Source: Pectobacterium peruviense (GTDB lineage Bacteria; Pseudomonadota; Gammaproteobacteria; Enterobacterales; Enterobacteriaceae). Taken from it: DNA of 64,000 bases. Below are positions 55,603-64,000 of this stretch, piece by piece. The stretch is taken from NCBI RefSeq assembly GCF_002847345.1, contig NZ_LXFV01000005.1, positions 186,001-250,000 of the forward strand, read 5' to 3'. The notes under the pieces are model-generated. The model had not been told where the DNA came from, did no database searches, and saw only the letters and a program-made list of their open reading frames with translations. The translations under genes were made by a program, and so were the position numbers. Each line of letters starts with the position of its first letter. Within the stretch, counting starts at the first letter, position 1.

Positions 55603-56255
55603 TCGGTGAGATCCAGTACACGAGCGACGAGCTTATCAATGCCTTGTGCCGCTTCGCTGATGGAGTTAGCCAGCATATAGGCCGGTGTCGTCACGATTTT
55701 ATGTTCCTCATCCACCACGATATCATCGACCGGGCAAACGACGTGGATACCCCCCATCTCTTCGACGGCTTCAGCGGTATCAATATCGTTACCAATGGTT
55801 ACGCGAACGGGTATCCCCAAGATCGTCGGCAGCAACGCGGGCGAGATGCAAATAAAACCAATTGGTTTATTTTGCTTATAAATTTCCTGTGTGAGCAATT
55901 GCAGCGTTTCATCAATCTGACAGGCCGATCCCTGCGTGGCAAAGTCACTTAAGTTCTTCGCGGCGCCAAAACCACCGGGCACAATCAGCGCATCTAGCTC
56001 TTGTGCATTGGCTGTAGATAGCGGCTGGATTTTTCCTCTGGCGATCCGTGCTGATTCTGCTAAAACGTTGCGATTCTCATCAGTTACGTCACCTGTCAGG
56101 TGATTAACCACCTGTAATTGCGGTTTATCTGGCGCAAAGCAAACCGCTTGCGCACCTGCGCGATCCAGCGCAAGTAACGTCAATACGGCTTCGTGAATTT
56201 CGGAACCGTCATAAACACCACAGCCACTAAGGACAATGCCGACTCGTTTCATCAT
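55599..56255 (-). CDS. elbB: Glyoxalase-like DJ-1/PfpI protein ElbB
   Basis: 218-residue DJ-1/PfpI-superfamily protein; E. coli ElbB has weak glyoxalase activity and was linked to early isoprenoid synthesis. The nucleophile Cys is in [10 protein letters not shown]; opening [23 protein letters not shown] is split around a family signature. GGAGG is 5 bases before ATG 56255 and 8 before ATG 56252; both are plausible. Upstream lies the divergent sRNA gene arcZ. Confidence 0.94.
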   Translation of the reverse strand: MMKRVGIVLSGCGVYDGSEIHEAVLTLLALDRAGAQAVCFAPDKPQLQVVNHLTGDVTDENRNVLAESARIARGKIQPLSTANAQELDALIVPGGFGAAKNLSDFATQGSACQIDETLQLLTQEIYKQNKPIGFICISPALLPTILGIPVRVTIGNDIDTAEAVEEMGGIHVVCPVDDIVVDEEHKIVTTPAYMLANSISEAAQGIDKLVARVLDLTE

Positions 56256-56390
56256 CTTTTCCTCCATTTCATTACATCAACTAATTGATTTTTTAATTGA
56301 CAAACACTAATCTACATCACACATTTTAATGATTCTTGTAACAAAGATTTCCACATTTGCTATTTTGTTGCTTGATGAAGATGTAAAGTA

Positions 56391-56442
56391 GTTAAGCTTT
56401 AGTTGCTGTTGTAAGCTGTATGTCGTTAAGACAGTTAGTTAA
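56391..56442 (+). promoter_or_regulatory. ArcA-box-like repeats at the arcZ promoter
   Basis: GTTAA occurs at 56391-56395, 56425-56429 and 56438-56442, with GTTAG at 56434. ArcA binds spaced GTTAA repeats and is known to repress arcZ in E. coli. A weak promoter, TTGCTG (56403-56408) with TTAAGA (56426-56431) at 17-base spacing, lies among them. Confidence 0.45.
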
Positions 56443-56559
56443 GACACGAATATCCGCACTTGCGAGTTTACAAACCCTGAGATCTAAATGCAGGTGCATG
56501 TTTTCCCTGGTGTTGGCGCATAATTCGCGCACCCCGGCTTCGGCCGGGGTCATTTTTTT
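56435..56559 (+). ncRNA. arcZ: ArcZ small regulatory RNA
   Basis: Hfq-binding sRNA, processed to a short 3' form; it activates rpoS and represses motility and other messages, and in soft-rot bacteria affects virulence. The conserved seed region TTTCCCTGGTGTTGGCGCA is at about 56500-56518, followed by the terminator ACCCCGGC-TTCG-GCCGGGGT (56531-56550) and T7. Location between elbB and arcB is the same as in E. coli. The 5' end is estimated from the E. coli length of 121 nt. Confidence 0.92.
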
Positions 56560-56733
56560 CTACCGTATGAAAACGTGCAAAGCTCCCACATTCCCCATCC
56601 CGCTTAAATCGTAAACACCACTTAATCTGACGTCGCTCTGCATTTTTTGCATGATATCGCGTGATACAGAAAAAAATTTTCTACCCGTTTTACTCGCCAC
56701 ATCCTTGTGGCCGCAGTCAGCACAAAGACCGCA

Positions 56734-59103
56734 TCAGGACTCTTTTTCTGCTTTTGCTACCCAATCACGCAGTACCTGAACGTCATGACGCCAGTCATGC
56801 TTAAGTTCATCGACCCACTCCTGCACGTTATCCCACCATGCTGGCAGCGATGACGTCTGAATCTGCTGGGCAACCTGTTGCAGGTGTCGTAACCCGACGG
56901 AACCCGCCGCGCCTTTAATTTTGTGACCTTCTTCCGTAATGCCTTTCTGGTCACGCGCCGTCATGTTGGAATCCAGAATCGCCAGATAGCCCGGCATCAT
57001 CTGCTCAAACATCTCCAGACTTTGGTGAATCAGTTTTGGCCCCACCAAATCCAGATACTGTTCCAGCATCGGGATATCCAGCAGATCTTCTTTTGCTTGT
57101 GCCATTTCATCACCTTCTTCAACCATCGGCTCTTCCGCCAATACCGTGTGAGTATCCCAGTATTGCTTAATGACGGCCGTTAGCGCAGGCACCGACAGCG
57201 GTTTGCTAAGCACGTCATCCATACCCGCATCCAGATATTCACGTTTGTCCTTCAGCACATTCGCCGTCAGCGCCACCAGCGGCGGCAGGCTGCGGTTGCT
57301 ATAGCGCGAACGTATCTGACGCGCCACATCTAGCCCGGTCATATCCGGCAGTTGGATATCGAGCAGCACCAGATCGAATTCATCGGGATCGAACATGTCC
57401 AGCGCTTCCTGCCCAGTCATCGCGACGTCTACGCTATTACCCAACTTCTCCAGCACCGAACGCGCAACCACCACGTTGAGTTCGATATCCTCCACCAGCA
57501 GAACGTGCAGCGCCGGTAGCGGCAAATCATCATCGTCTTCCAGACCGCTTCCCGCCTCATCGACGCTCGGCGCAATCACCGTCAGGGTGAAGCAGGAGCC
57601 CTTACCTTGTGTACTGGAAACATGAATATCTCCCCCCATGTTCTGTGCAAGACGCTTCGACACCGCCAGACCGATCCCCGATCCCGTTGCTGGCTTCCCA
57701 CCGTGCTGGTCTTTGACCTGATAATACATGGCGAAGATTTTTTCCAATTCATCTGCTGGGATGCCCATCCCTGAATCTTCAACCTCGAAGCGCAGGCGAT
57801 CGCCCTTTTCATGCCAGACGCGCACCACAATTTCGCCCTTTTCGCCGTTCTCACCCTTCGGTGTGAATTTCACTGCGTTACTGAGCAGGTTCCACAGAAT
57901 CTGCCGCAGGCGCGTTCCGTCGGTAATCACTTTCTGCGGCAAAGGCTGGTGCTGATCCATAATCAGCTTTAAGCCTTTCGGTTCCGCCAGCAGACCACCG
58001 AGGTTCTCCAGATCCACCAGAAAGCCCGTGAAATCGATCGGCTGGTTATCCAGTTGCACCTTGCGGCGCTCCTGTTTGTCCATCTCAATCACGTCGTTAA
58101 AAATATTACCTAGCGTAATCGCGCTGACGTGGATGGTTTTCAGGTATTTTTGCTGTTCAGGGTCAAGTTGCGTATCCAGCAGGATGCGACTTAAGCCGAC
58201 AATGCCATTAAGCGGCGTACGAAGCTCGTGGCTGATTGTTGAGATGAAAGTGGTCTTCTCCCTACTGGCGTTCTCTAACGCGTCCTGGTAACGCTTACGC
58301 TCCGTTATATCGCGTCCAAATCCCATCAGCCCGTGACGTTTTCCCATCCGGTCATAAAACGGCACTTTGCGCAGCTCAAAACAGGCTTTACGCCCATCGG
58401 GATAAACCAGCCACTGTTCGTAGGTCAGAGAAACGTTATGGCGGAACACTTTCTCGTCCGTCTCCATGACTTTCTCAGCAATATCGGGGGAGTAAACATC
58501 CTGCGGCGTCAGGCCGATGAGCTGCTTCTGGCTTTTGCCCACCAGCAGTTCCATCGCGCGGTTGCAGCCGGAGAATTCTTTTTCTTCGTTACGGTAATAA
58601 ACCAGATCCGGCGAGGCATCGAGGAACGAGCGCAGCAACGCAGATTGCTGCTCCAGCTCAATCTGCGCCTGTTCGCGACGGGACATCTCTTCTTTAAGCC
58701 GGCTCATCACCAGCACACGGGCCTCTTCCGCTTTGATACGGTCGGCAATTTCCTGATTGAGCTGCGCGATGTTCTCCTGAAGCTGCACATTCAGCTCCAG
58801 ATCCCGATGGCGCATTTCTTCCAGTTTCGCCACCAGCTTCGACAGCCGCTGACGCGACTCTTCAAGCTGTTCCACCACCACGGAGAGGAAATAAACGGCC
58901 CAGGGCGTAATCAGCAGCCCGAAGAAAATGGAGCGGACAACGTCGATATTTTCGACCTCTCCGCTGAGCAATAGCGTGACCGCCATTTGCACCACCATCG
59001 CCAGCAGCACCAATACCGAGGCCAGCAGCAGTGAAAAACGGACAAGCCCCAGTTTTACCATCAAATCAACATAGTACTGAGCCAACAGACGAATTTGCTT
59101 CAT
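56734..59103 (-). CDS. arcB: Aerobic respiration control sensor kinase ArcB
   Basis: Inner-membrane hybrid kinase sensing quinone redox state and phosphorylating ArcA. 789 residues (E. coli 778). Order: two membrane segments (about 20-75), a coiled-coil linker, a PAS domain (about 155-275), HisKA with FISTISHELRTPLNG, HATPase with GSGIGLAVSKRL, receiver with LVLLDIQLPDMTG, and C-terminal HPt with EGHKIKGAAGSVGL. All phosphorelay residues are present. Confidence 0.96.
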   Translation of the reverse strand: MKQIRLLAQYYVDLMVKLGLVRFSLLLASVLVLLAMVVQMAVTLLLSGEVENIDVVRSIFFGLLITPWAVYFLSVVVEQLEESRQRLSKLVAKLEEMRHRDLELNVQLQENIAQLNQEIADRIKAEEARVLVMSRLKEEMSRREQAQIELEQQSALLRSFLDASPDLVYYRNEEKEFSGCNRAMELLVGKSQKQLIGLTPQDVYSPDIAEKVMETDEKVFRHNVSLTYEQWLVYPDGRKACFELRKVPFYDRMGKRHGLMGFGRDITERKRYQDALENASREKTTFISTISHELRTPLNGIVGLSRILLDTQLDPEQQKYLKTIHVSAITLGNIFNDVIEMDKQERRKVQLDNQPIDFTGFLVDLENLGGLLAEPKGLKLIMDQHQPLPQKVITDGTRLRQILWNLLSNAVKFTPKGENGEKGEIVVRVWHEKGDRLRFEVEDSGMGIPADELEKIFAMYYQVKDQHGGKPATGSGIGLAVSKRLAQNMGGDIHVSSTQGKGSCFTLTVIAPSVDEAGSGLEDDDDLPLPALHVLLVEDIELNVVVARSVLEKLGNSVDVAMTGQEALDMFDPDEFDLVLLDIQLPDMTGLDVARQIRSRYSNRSLPPLVALTANVLKDKREYLDAGMDDVLSKPLSVPALTAVIKQYWDTHTVLAEEPMVEEGDEMAQAKEDLLDIPMLEQYLDLVGPKLIHQSLEMFEQMMPGYLAILDSNMTARDQKGITEEGHKIKGAAGSVGLRHLQQVAQQIQTSSLPAWWDNVQEWVDELKHDWRHDVQVLRDWVAKAEKES

Positions 59104-59222
59104 AGCGATTTCCCTTAGACACCCACCCGCGCATCATAACGTAAAATAGCGGCTTATACGGCGCTACCCCGTAGATTCACAACATGAAATATCGGCTTCT
59201 ACTGCCCGTGTATTTTGACGTA

Positions 59223-60152
59223 TTACACATCAGCATAGCGGTAGGGCATGCCGAGCGCGGAACCTTGTACGCCATGCATTTGCAGATAGCGGTCCAGTTC
59301 CACCATGCCCGTCCAGCGGTTTTCACACCAGAGCGGTGCCAGCAGGGTCGGGCGGCGGGCGCTGGCGGAAATGCGGTGATAGATAACATCCGGCGGCGTA
59401 TGGCGAATCATCTCTCCTGCCGTCTCCACGTAGCGCTCCAGCGCCAGTTCGGGCAGCCTTCCGGCTCGCCAGGCTTTCGCCATCGTGCTGCCTTCCACGA
59501 TATGGAGAGGGTGCAGCTTAATGCCTTCCACCCCAGTCTCGACCACCTGCTCCAGCGTCGTTAAACAGCGCTGTGCGTCTTCTCCCGGTAAACCCACAAT
59601 CAGATGGCTGCACACCTTCAAGCCGCGTTCACGCGCGCGACGGGTGGTTTCCTGATAGCAGGCGAAGTCATGCCCACGATTAATACGATGCAGCGTTTTG
59701 TCACAGGCACTTTGCAACCCGAGTTCCAACCAAACCTCATAGCCTCGATCGTGATAACGAGACAGCAAATCCAGCACCGCATCGGGCACGCAGTCGGGGC
59801 GAGTCCCCACGCAAATCCCTACCATCTCGGCCTGTTTCAGCGCTTCCTGATACATGCTTTCCAGCACCTGAACCTCGGCATAGGTACTGGTATACGCCTG
59901 AAAGTAAGCCAGATAGCGCTTGGCCCGATTCACCTTTCCTGCCTGCGCTTCCAGCTGCTGCGCAATACTGCGTTGCTGCATCTGCTCATCGGCAAACGAG
60001 GCGACATTACAGAACGTACACCCGCCTCGCCCCAGCGTGCCATCACGGTTAGGACAATTAAAACCACCGTGCAGCGTCAGCTTGTGGATCTTCTCGCCAT
60101 AGCGACGTTGAAGATTTCCGCCAAACATATTGATTAATTTTTGCAATTGCAT
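59223..60152 (-). CDS. yhcC: Radical SAM protein YhcC
   Basis: 309-residue radical SAM protein (TIGR01212 type) of unknown substrate. The cluster-binding Cys triad is in FNCPNRDGTLGRGGCTFCN, an unusually spaced variant typical of this family. VGTRPDCVPDAVLDLL, YEVWLELGLQSACDKTL and RRPTLLAPLWCENRWTGM match E. coli YhcC. Placed between arcB and gltB, as in E. coli. Confidence 0.94.
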   Translation of the reverse strand: MQLQKLINMFGGNLQRRYGEKIHKLTLHGGFNCPNRDGTLGRGGCTFCNVASFADEQMQQRSIAQQLEAQAGKVNRAKRYLAYFQAYTSTYAEVQVLESMYQEALKQAEMVGICVGTRPDCVPDAVLDLLSRYHDRGYEVWLELGLQSACDKTLHRINRGHDFACYQETTRRARERGLKVCSHLIVGLPGEDAQRCLTTLEQVVETGVEGIKLHPLHIVEGSTMAKAWRAGRLPELALERYVETAGEMIRHTPPDVIYHRISASARRPTLLAPLWCENRWTGMVELDRYLQMHGVQGSALGMPYRYADV

Positions 60153-60803
60153 ATTCTAGCCTGCTCCCTTGAGGAACAGCAGACTACCTTTCTCTCGCCC
60201 CCTTCGCGATGACCGCGATCAATCACACACATCCCAATGAAATGCATTTTTATTCGCTTTTAGTGAAAATAAACTCACGTCCGTGCTAATTAATTTTTCT
60301 TATCCCGCAGGCAGGCTTAATGAAAAGATGAAGCAATACTTAAAAATAGTTTCATAAAATCTAAAAGTAGCCATATACAGCAGAATATTCTAGAACGCAG
60401 AAAGAACGTAGCATGGAGAAGGGTTCTCACGCTTTTGTATAGTGATACAGCTCACACTTCAATTAGATCCTATATTCACTTCCCGAGATAGTTTTTCTAA
60501 AAAAATCATTACGTTTCATATGTATAATTAAAAATTATCGCTTATCAGCACATTTTGCACTGGTATTTGACCTGAACAGGGTTTCTCGCTAATTTGGGAA
60601 TCCGCTGGAAGCTTTCCTGACGGGTCCATGATTCGTCATATTTATGCAGTAAATGAAGACTCCCTCTAAAAACAAGTCATTTACCACTTGTGAGACCGTC
60701 ACGAGAGGCCGAAGAAGAGAGCGCAATACTAGCCGCTCAACGCCACGGTGCTTTCTCGCAGTAGGTTGTGAGAGTCACACAGAGCCTGGGGAGGTTCACT
60801 AAT
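60153..60803. other. Divergent yhcC / gltB region with long gltB leader
   Basis: 651 bases without a recognised gene; the first 400 are AT-rich. Candidate gltB promoters are TATAAT at 60523-60528 (poor -35, as expected for Lrp activation known in E. coli) and TTGACC at 60567-60572 with a weak -10. Either leaves a leader of more than 200 bases. GGGGAGG lies about 7 bases before the gltB ATG. Confidence 0.55.
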
Positions 60804-63800
60804 ATGTTGTACGATGCATCCCAAGAGAGAGATAACTGTGGTTTCGGATTAATCGCCCATATAGAAGGTGAGCCGAGCCATAAAGTAGTGCGTACCGCTA
60901 TTCACGCACTCGCACGCATGCAGCACCGTGGCGCAATCCTTGCTGACGGCAAGACTGGCGACGGCTGCGGTTTATTACTTCAGAAGCCCGATCGTTTCTT
61001 CCGTCTGGTGGCGGAAGAGCACGGCTGGCGTTTAGCCAAAAACTACGCCGTTGGCATGATGTTTCTCAATCAGGACGAAGAGCTGGCTCGCGCCACGCGT
61101 CGGATTGTAGAAGAAGAGTTGCAGAATGAAACGCTGTCCGTACTGGGCTGGCGTGAAGTTCCGACCAACCCGGATGTGCTGGGTGAAATTGCCCTGTCAT
61201 CTATGCCGCGCATTGAGCAAATTTTCGTTAACGCCCCTGCAGGCTGGCGTCAACGTGATATGGAACGCCGCCTATTCATGGCGCGTCGCCGTATCGAAAA
61301 GCGTATCGAAGACAAAGAGTTCTACGTTTGTAGCTTCTCCAATCTGGTCACGATCTATAAAGGTCTGTGCATGCCAGCGGATCTGCCACGTTTCTACCTC
61401 GATCTGGCCGATCTGCGTCTGGAATCGGCAATTTGCCTGTTCCACCAGCGCTTCTCAACCAACACCGTACCCCGCTGGCCGCTGGCACAGCCGTTCCGCT
61501 ATCTGGCGCACAACGGTGAAATCAACACCATCGCGGGTAACCGCCAATGGGCACGCGCGCGTGCTTATAAATTCAAAACCCCGCTGATCCCAGATTTGCA
61601 GGATGCCGCACCATTCGTCAACGAAACCGGTTCTGACTCCAGCTCGCTGGACAACATGCTGGAACTGTTCCTGAGCGGCGGGATGGATATCATCCGCGCC
61701 ATGCGCCTGCTCGTTCCGCCAGCCTGGCAGAACAACCCGGATATGGACCCTGAACTGCGCTCCTTCTTCGACTTTAACTCCATGCACATGGAGCCGTGGG
61801 ATGGTCCAGCCGGTATCGTTATGTCCGACGGGCGCTATGCGGCCTGTAACCTAGATCGTAACGGCCTGCGCCCCGCGCGCTATGTCATCACCAAAGACAA
61901 GCTGATCACCTGCGCGTCCGAAGTCGGTATCTGGGATTATCAGCCGGATGAAGTGGTTGAAAAAGGCCGCGTTGGCCCTGGCGAACTGATGGTGATCGAC
62001 ACCCGCAGCGGTCGCATCCTGCACTCTGCCGAAACCGACAACGACCTGAAAAGCCGCCACCCTTACAAAGAGTGGATGGAGAAAAACGTTAAGCGTCTGG
62101 TGCCGTTTGAAGAGTTGCCAGACGATCAGGTCGGCAGTCGTGAATTCAACGATGAGCTGCTGGAAACCTACCAGAAACAGTACGGCTACAGCAGTGAAGA
62201 GCTGGATCAGGTCATCCGCGTACTGGGCGAAAACGGTCAGGAGGCCACTGGCTCCATGGGCGATGACACACCGTTCGCCGTGCTGTCGAGCCGTCCGCGC
62301 ATCATTTATGACTACTTCCGTCAGCAGTTCGCGCAGGTCACCAACCCGCCGATCGATCCGCTGCGCGAAGCACATGTAATGTCACTGGCGACCAGCATTG
62401 GCCGTGAAATGAACGTCTTCTGTGAAGCAGAAGGTCAGGCTCACCGTCTGAGCTTTAAATCGCCCATCCTGCTTTACTCCGACTTCACACAGTTGACGTC
62501 GCAGGATGAACTGCACTATCGCGCCGACACGCTGGATCTGACGTTTGATCCGTCGCAGCAAACGCTGCAACAGACTATCGAAAAACTGTGTGACGAAGCA
62601 GAGAGCAAAGTCAGAGACGGTGCCGTTCTGCTGGTGCTGTCCGACCGTAGCATTAGCGAATCACGCTTGCCTGTCCCTGCGCCAATGGCCGTAGGTGCTG
62701 TTCAGCGCCGTTTGGTAGAAAAGAGTCTGCGCTGCGATGCTAACATCATTGTTGAAACCGCCAGCGCACGCGACCCGCACCACTTTGCCGTGCTGTTAGG
62801 CTTTGGTGCGACGGCTATCTATCCTTACCTCGCCTACGAAACGCTGGCACGGATGGTGGATAACCACACCATCGACAAACCTTATCGCGCCGTGATGCTG
62901 AACTACCGTAACGGCATCAATAAAGGCCTGTACAAAATCATGTCCAAAATGGGCATCTCGACGATTGCATCCTATCGCTGCTCTAAGCTGTTTGAAGCTG
63001 TGGGTCTGCATAAAGATGTGTCGACGCAGTGCTTCCTGGGCGTAGTCAGCCGCATCGGCGGAGCAAACTACAGCGACTTTGAACAGGATCTGCTGAACCT
63101 GTCCAAACGTGCCTGGTTGAAGCGCAAAACGCTGGAACAGGGTGGCCTGCTGAAGTTTGTTCACGGCGGCGAATATCATGCCTATAACCCGGATGTCGTC
63201 ACGACGCTGCAAACTGCGGTGAAAACTGGCGAGTACAGCGATTACGAACAATACGCCAAACTGGTGAACGAGCGCCCAGCGGCAACATTACGCGACCTGC
63301 TGGCGCTAAAACCGCAAGAAGGCGCGGCCATCGCTATCGACAGCGTCGAACCGGCTTCTGAAATGTTCAAACGTTTCGATACCGCAGCGATGTCTATCGG
63401 TGCACTCAGCCCCGAAGCGCATGAATCGCTGGCAGAAGCGATGAACAGCCTAGGCGGTTTCTCCAACTCTGGTGAGGGTGGTGAAGATCCGGCGCGTTAC
63501 GGCACGAATAAAGTGTCCCGTATCAAGCAGGTTGCCTCTGGTCGTTTTGGTGTGACGCCAGCCTATCTGGTCAACGCCGATGTGATTCAGATTAAAGTGG
63601 CACAGGGTGCGAAACCGGGTGAAGGCGGTCAGTTACCGGGTGATAAAGTCACGCCGTACATTGCTCGTCTGCGCTATTCCGTACCGGGTGTGACGCTGAT
63701 TTCACCTCCGCCACACCACGATATTTACTCTATCGAAGACTTGGCGCAGTTGATTTTCGATCTTAAGCAGGTCAACCCGAAAGCGATGATTTCGGTAAAA

Positions 63801-64000
63801 CTGGTATCCGAGCCGGGCGTGGGTACTATCGCCACCGGCGTTGCCAAGGCGTATGCCGACCTGATAACCATCGCCGGTTACGACGGTGGTACGGGTGCAA
63901 GCCCGCTGTCTTCAGTGAAATATGCGGGTTGCCCGTGGGAACTGGGTCTGGTTGAAACACAGCAGGCTTTGGTATCCAACGGCCTGCGTCACAAAATTCG
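60804..64000 (+). CDS. gltB: Glutamate synthase (NADPH) large subunit, 3' end cut by window
   Basis: GOGAT large subunit; takes ammonia from glutamine to 2-oxoglutarate, making glutamate with GltD. The frame is open from ATG 60804 to the last base, 1065 complete codons of about 1,500. The N-terminal nucleophile Cys after propeptide removal is in ERDNCGFGL. Glutaminase domain, central domain and the start of the FMN domain (SGEGGEDPARYGTNKVSRIKQ split) are seen; the FMN-loop and FeS region end is partly outside. Near-identical order to E. coli GltB. Confidence 0.96.
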   Translation, partial: MLYDASQERDNCGFGLIAHIEGEPSHKVVRTAIHALARMQHRGAILADGKTGDGCGLLLQKPDRFFRLVAEEHGWRLAKNYAVGMMFLNQDEELARATRRIVEEELQNETLSVLGWREVPTNPDVLGEIALSSMPRIEQIFVNAPAGWRQRDMERRLFMARRRIEKRIEDKEFYVCSFSNLVTIYKGLCMPADLPRFYLDLADLRLESAICLFHQRFSTNTVPRWPLAQPFRYLAHNGEINTIAGNRQWARARAYKFKTPLIPDLQDAAPFVNETGSDSSSLDNMLELFLSGGMDIIRAMRLLVPPAWQNNPDMDPELRSFFDFNSMHMEPWDGPAGIVMSDGRYAACNLDRNGLRPARYVITKDKLITCASEVGIWDYQPDEVVEKGRVGPGELMVIDTRSGRILHSAETDNDLKSRHPYKEWMEKNVKRLVPFEELPDDQVGSREFNDELLETYQKQYGYSSEELDQVIRVLGENGQEATGSMGDDTPFAVLSSRPRIIYDYFRQQFAQVTNPPIDPLREAHVMSLATSIGREMNVFCEAEGQAHRLSFKSPILLYSDFTQLTSQDELHYRADTLDLTFDPSQQTLQQTIEKLCDEAESKVRDGAVLLVLSDRSISESRLPVPAPMAVGAVQRRLVEKSLRCDANIIVETASARDPHHFAVLLGFGATAIYPYLAYETLARMVDNHTIDKPYRAVMLNYRNGINKGLYKIMSKMGISTIASYRCSKLFEAVGLHKDVSTQCFLGVVSRIGGANYSDFEQDLLNLSKRAWLKRKTLEQGGLLKFVHGGEYHAYNPDVVTTLQTAVKTGEYSDYEQYAKLVNERPAATLRDLLALKPQEGAAIAIDSVEPASEMFKRFDTAAMSIGALSPEAHESLAEAMNSLGGFSNSGEGGEDPARYGTNKVSRIKQVASGRFGVTPAYLVNADVIQIKVAQGAKPGEGGQLPGDKVTPYIARLRYSVPGVTLISPPPHHDIYSIEDLAQLIFDLKQVNPKAMISVKLVSEPGVGTIATGVAKAYADLITIAGYDGGTGASPLSSVKYAGCPWELGLVETQQALVSNGLRHKI

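Noticed and set aside
58333-58974. 213-codon plus-strand frame opposite arcB
   Set aside because: Antisense to the ArcB PAS and linker region; His/Phe/Gln-rich shadow composition.
60804-64000. Possible frameshift in gltB because of its length
   Set aside because: The frame is continuous from the ATG to the final base by codon counting; the gene is simply cut by the window edge.

Overview
The window looks like chromosome of a soft-rot enterobacterium, most likely Pectobacterium or a close relative. The backbone follows Escherichia coli gene order (exbD-exbB-metC-yghB-yqhC-yqhD-dkgA; ftsP-plsC-parC; mdaB; parE-yqiA-cpdA-yqiB-nudF-tolC-ygiB-ygiC-ygiD; rsmI-lpoA-yraN-diaA-dolP; mtgA-elbB-arcZ-arcB-yhcC-gltB), and ERIC elements and an ArcZ sRNA are present. 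The genus is an inference from gene content; no rRNA gene is in the window. I saw no tRNA, rRNA, CRISPR array, insertion sequence or prophage.

Layout. 1-7.7 kb: exbD (cut by the window edge) and a long-form exbB, a DctPQM TRAP transporter set between exbB and metC, metC, an ERIC element and yghB. 7.7-12.9 kb: aldehyde-stress locus yqhC / NfsA-like nitroreductase-yqhD / dkgA, with tandem repeats over the yqhC start, then a GntR/UTRA regulator. 13-18 kb: parC-plsC-ftsP. 18-28 kb is accessory: two small immunity-like genes (SUKH and DUF2314 type), a TonB-dependent receptor behind Fur-box-like DNA, and a fructose-type PTS operon with its own PRD regulator and two class II aldolases; then mdaB and a convergent lysR.

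28-37.8 kb is the most interesting part. A LOG-family phosphoribohydrolase and a YdcZ-type membrane protein precede a tightly overlapping, visibly AT-rich, seven-gene operon on the minus strand: Fre-like flavin reductase, HpaB-like FADH2-dependent monooxygenase, Nudix hydrolase, M24 metallopeptidase/creatinase-like enzyme, SbnA/CysK-like PLP enzyme, and extra copies of pyrD and pyrE. This reads as a horizontally acquired small-molecule biosynthetic cluster built around pyrimidine (orotate) chemistry and a beta-substituted amino acid. I do not recognise its product.

37.8-47.4 kb returns to core genes (parE to ygiD), interrupted by a nested ERIC element whose outer repeat supplies the yqiB stop codon and by a 140-bp palindromic repeat after tolC. 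47.5-48.8 kb has an autoregulated RelE/StbE-type toxin-antitoxin pair and rnpB, with tandem duplications of its 3' end each carrying a terminator. 48.8-64 kb: envelope genes lpoA, dolP and mtgA, an alginate-lyase-like gene, elbB, the sRNA ArcZ beside its partner arcB, yhcC, and gltB running off the right edge.

Topoisomerase IV (parC, parE), TonB energisation (exbBD plus the receptor), the YqhC regulon and the ArcZ-ArcB pair are the clearest functional groups. Start codons were moved from the longest reading frame where Shine-Dalgarno sites or remembered E. coli homologues supported it.
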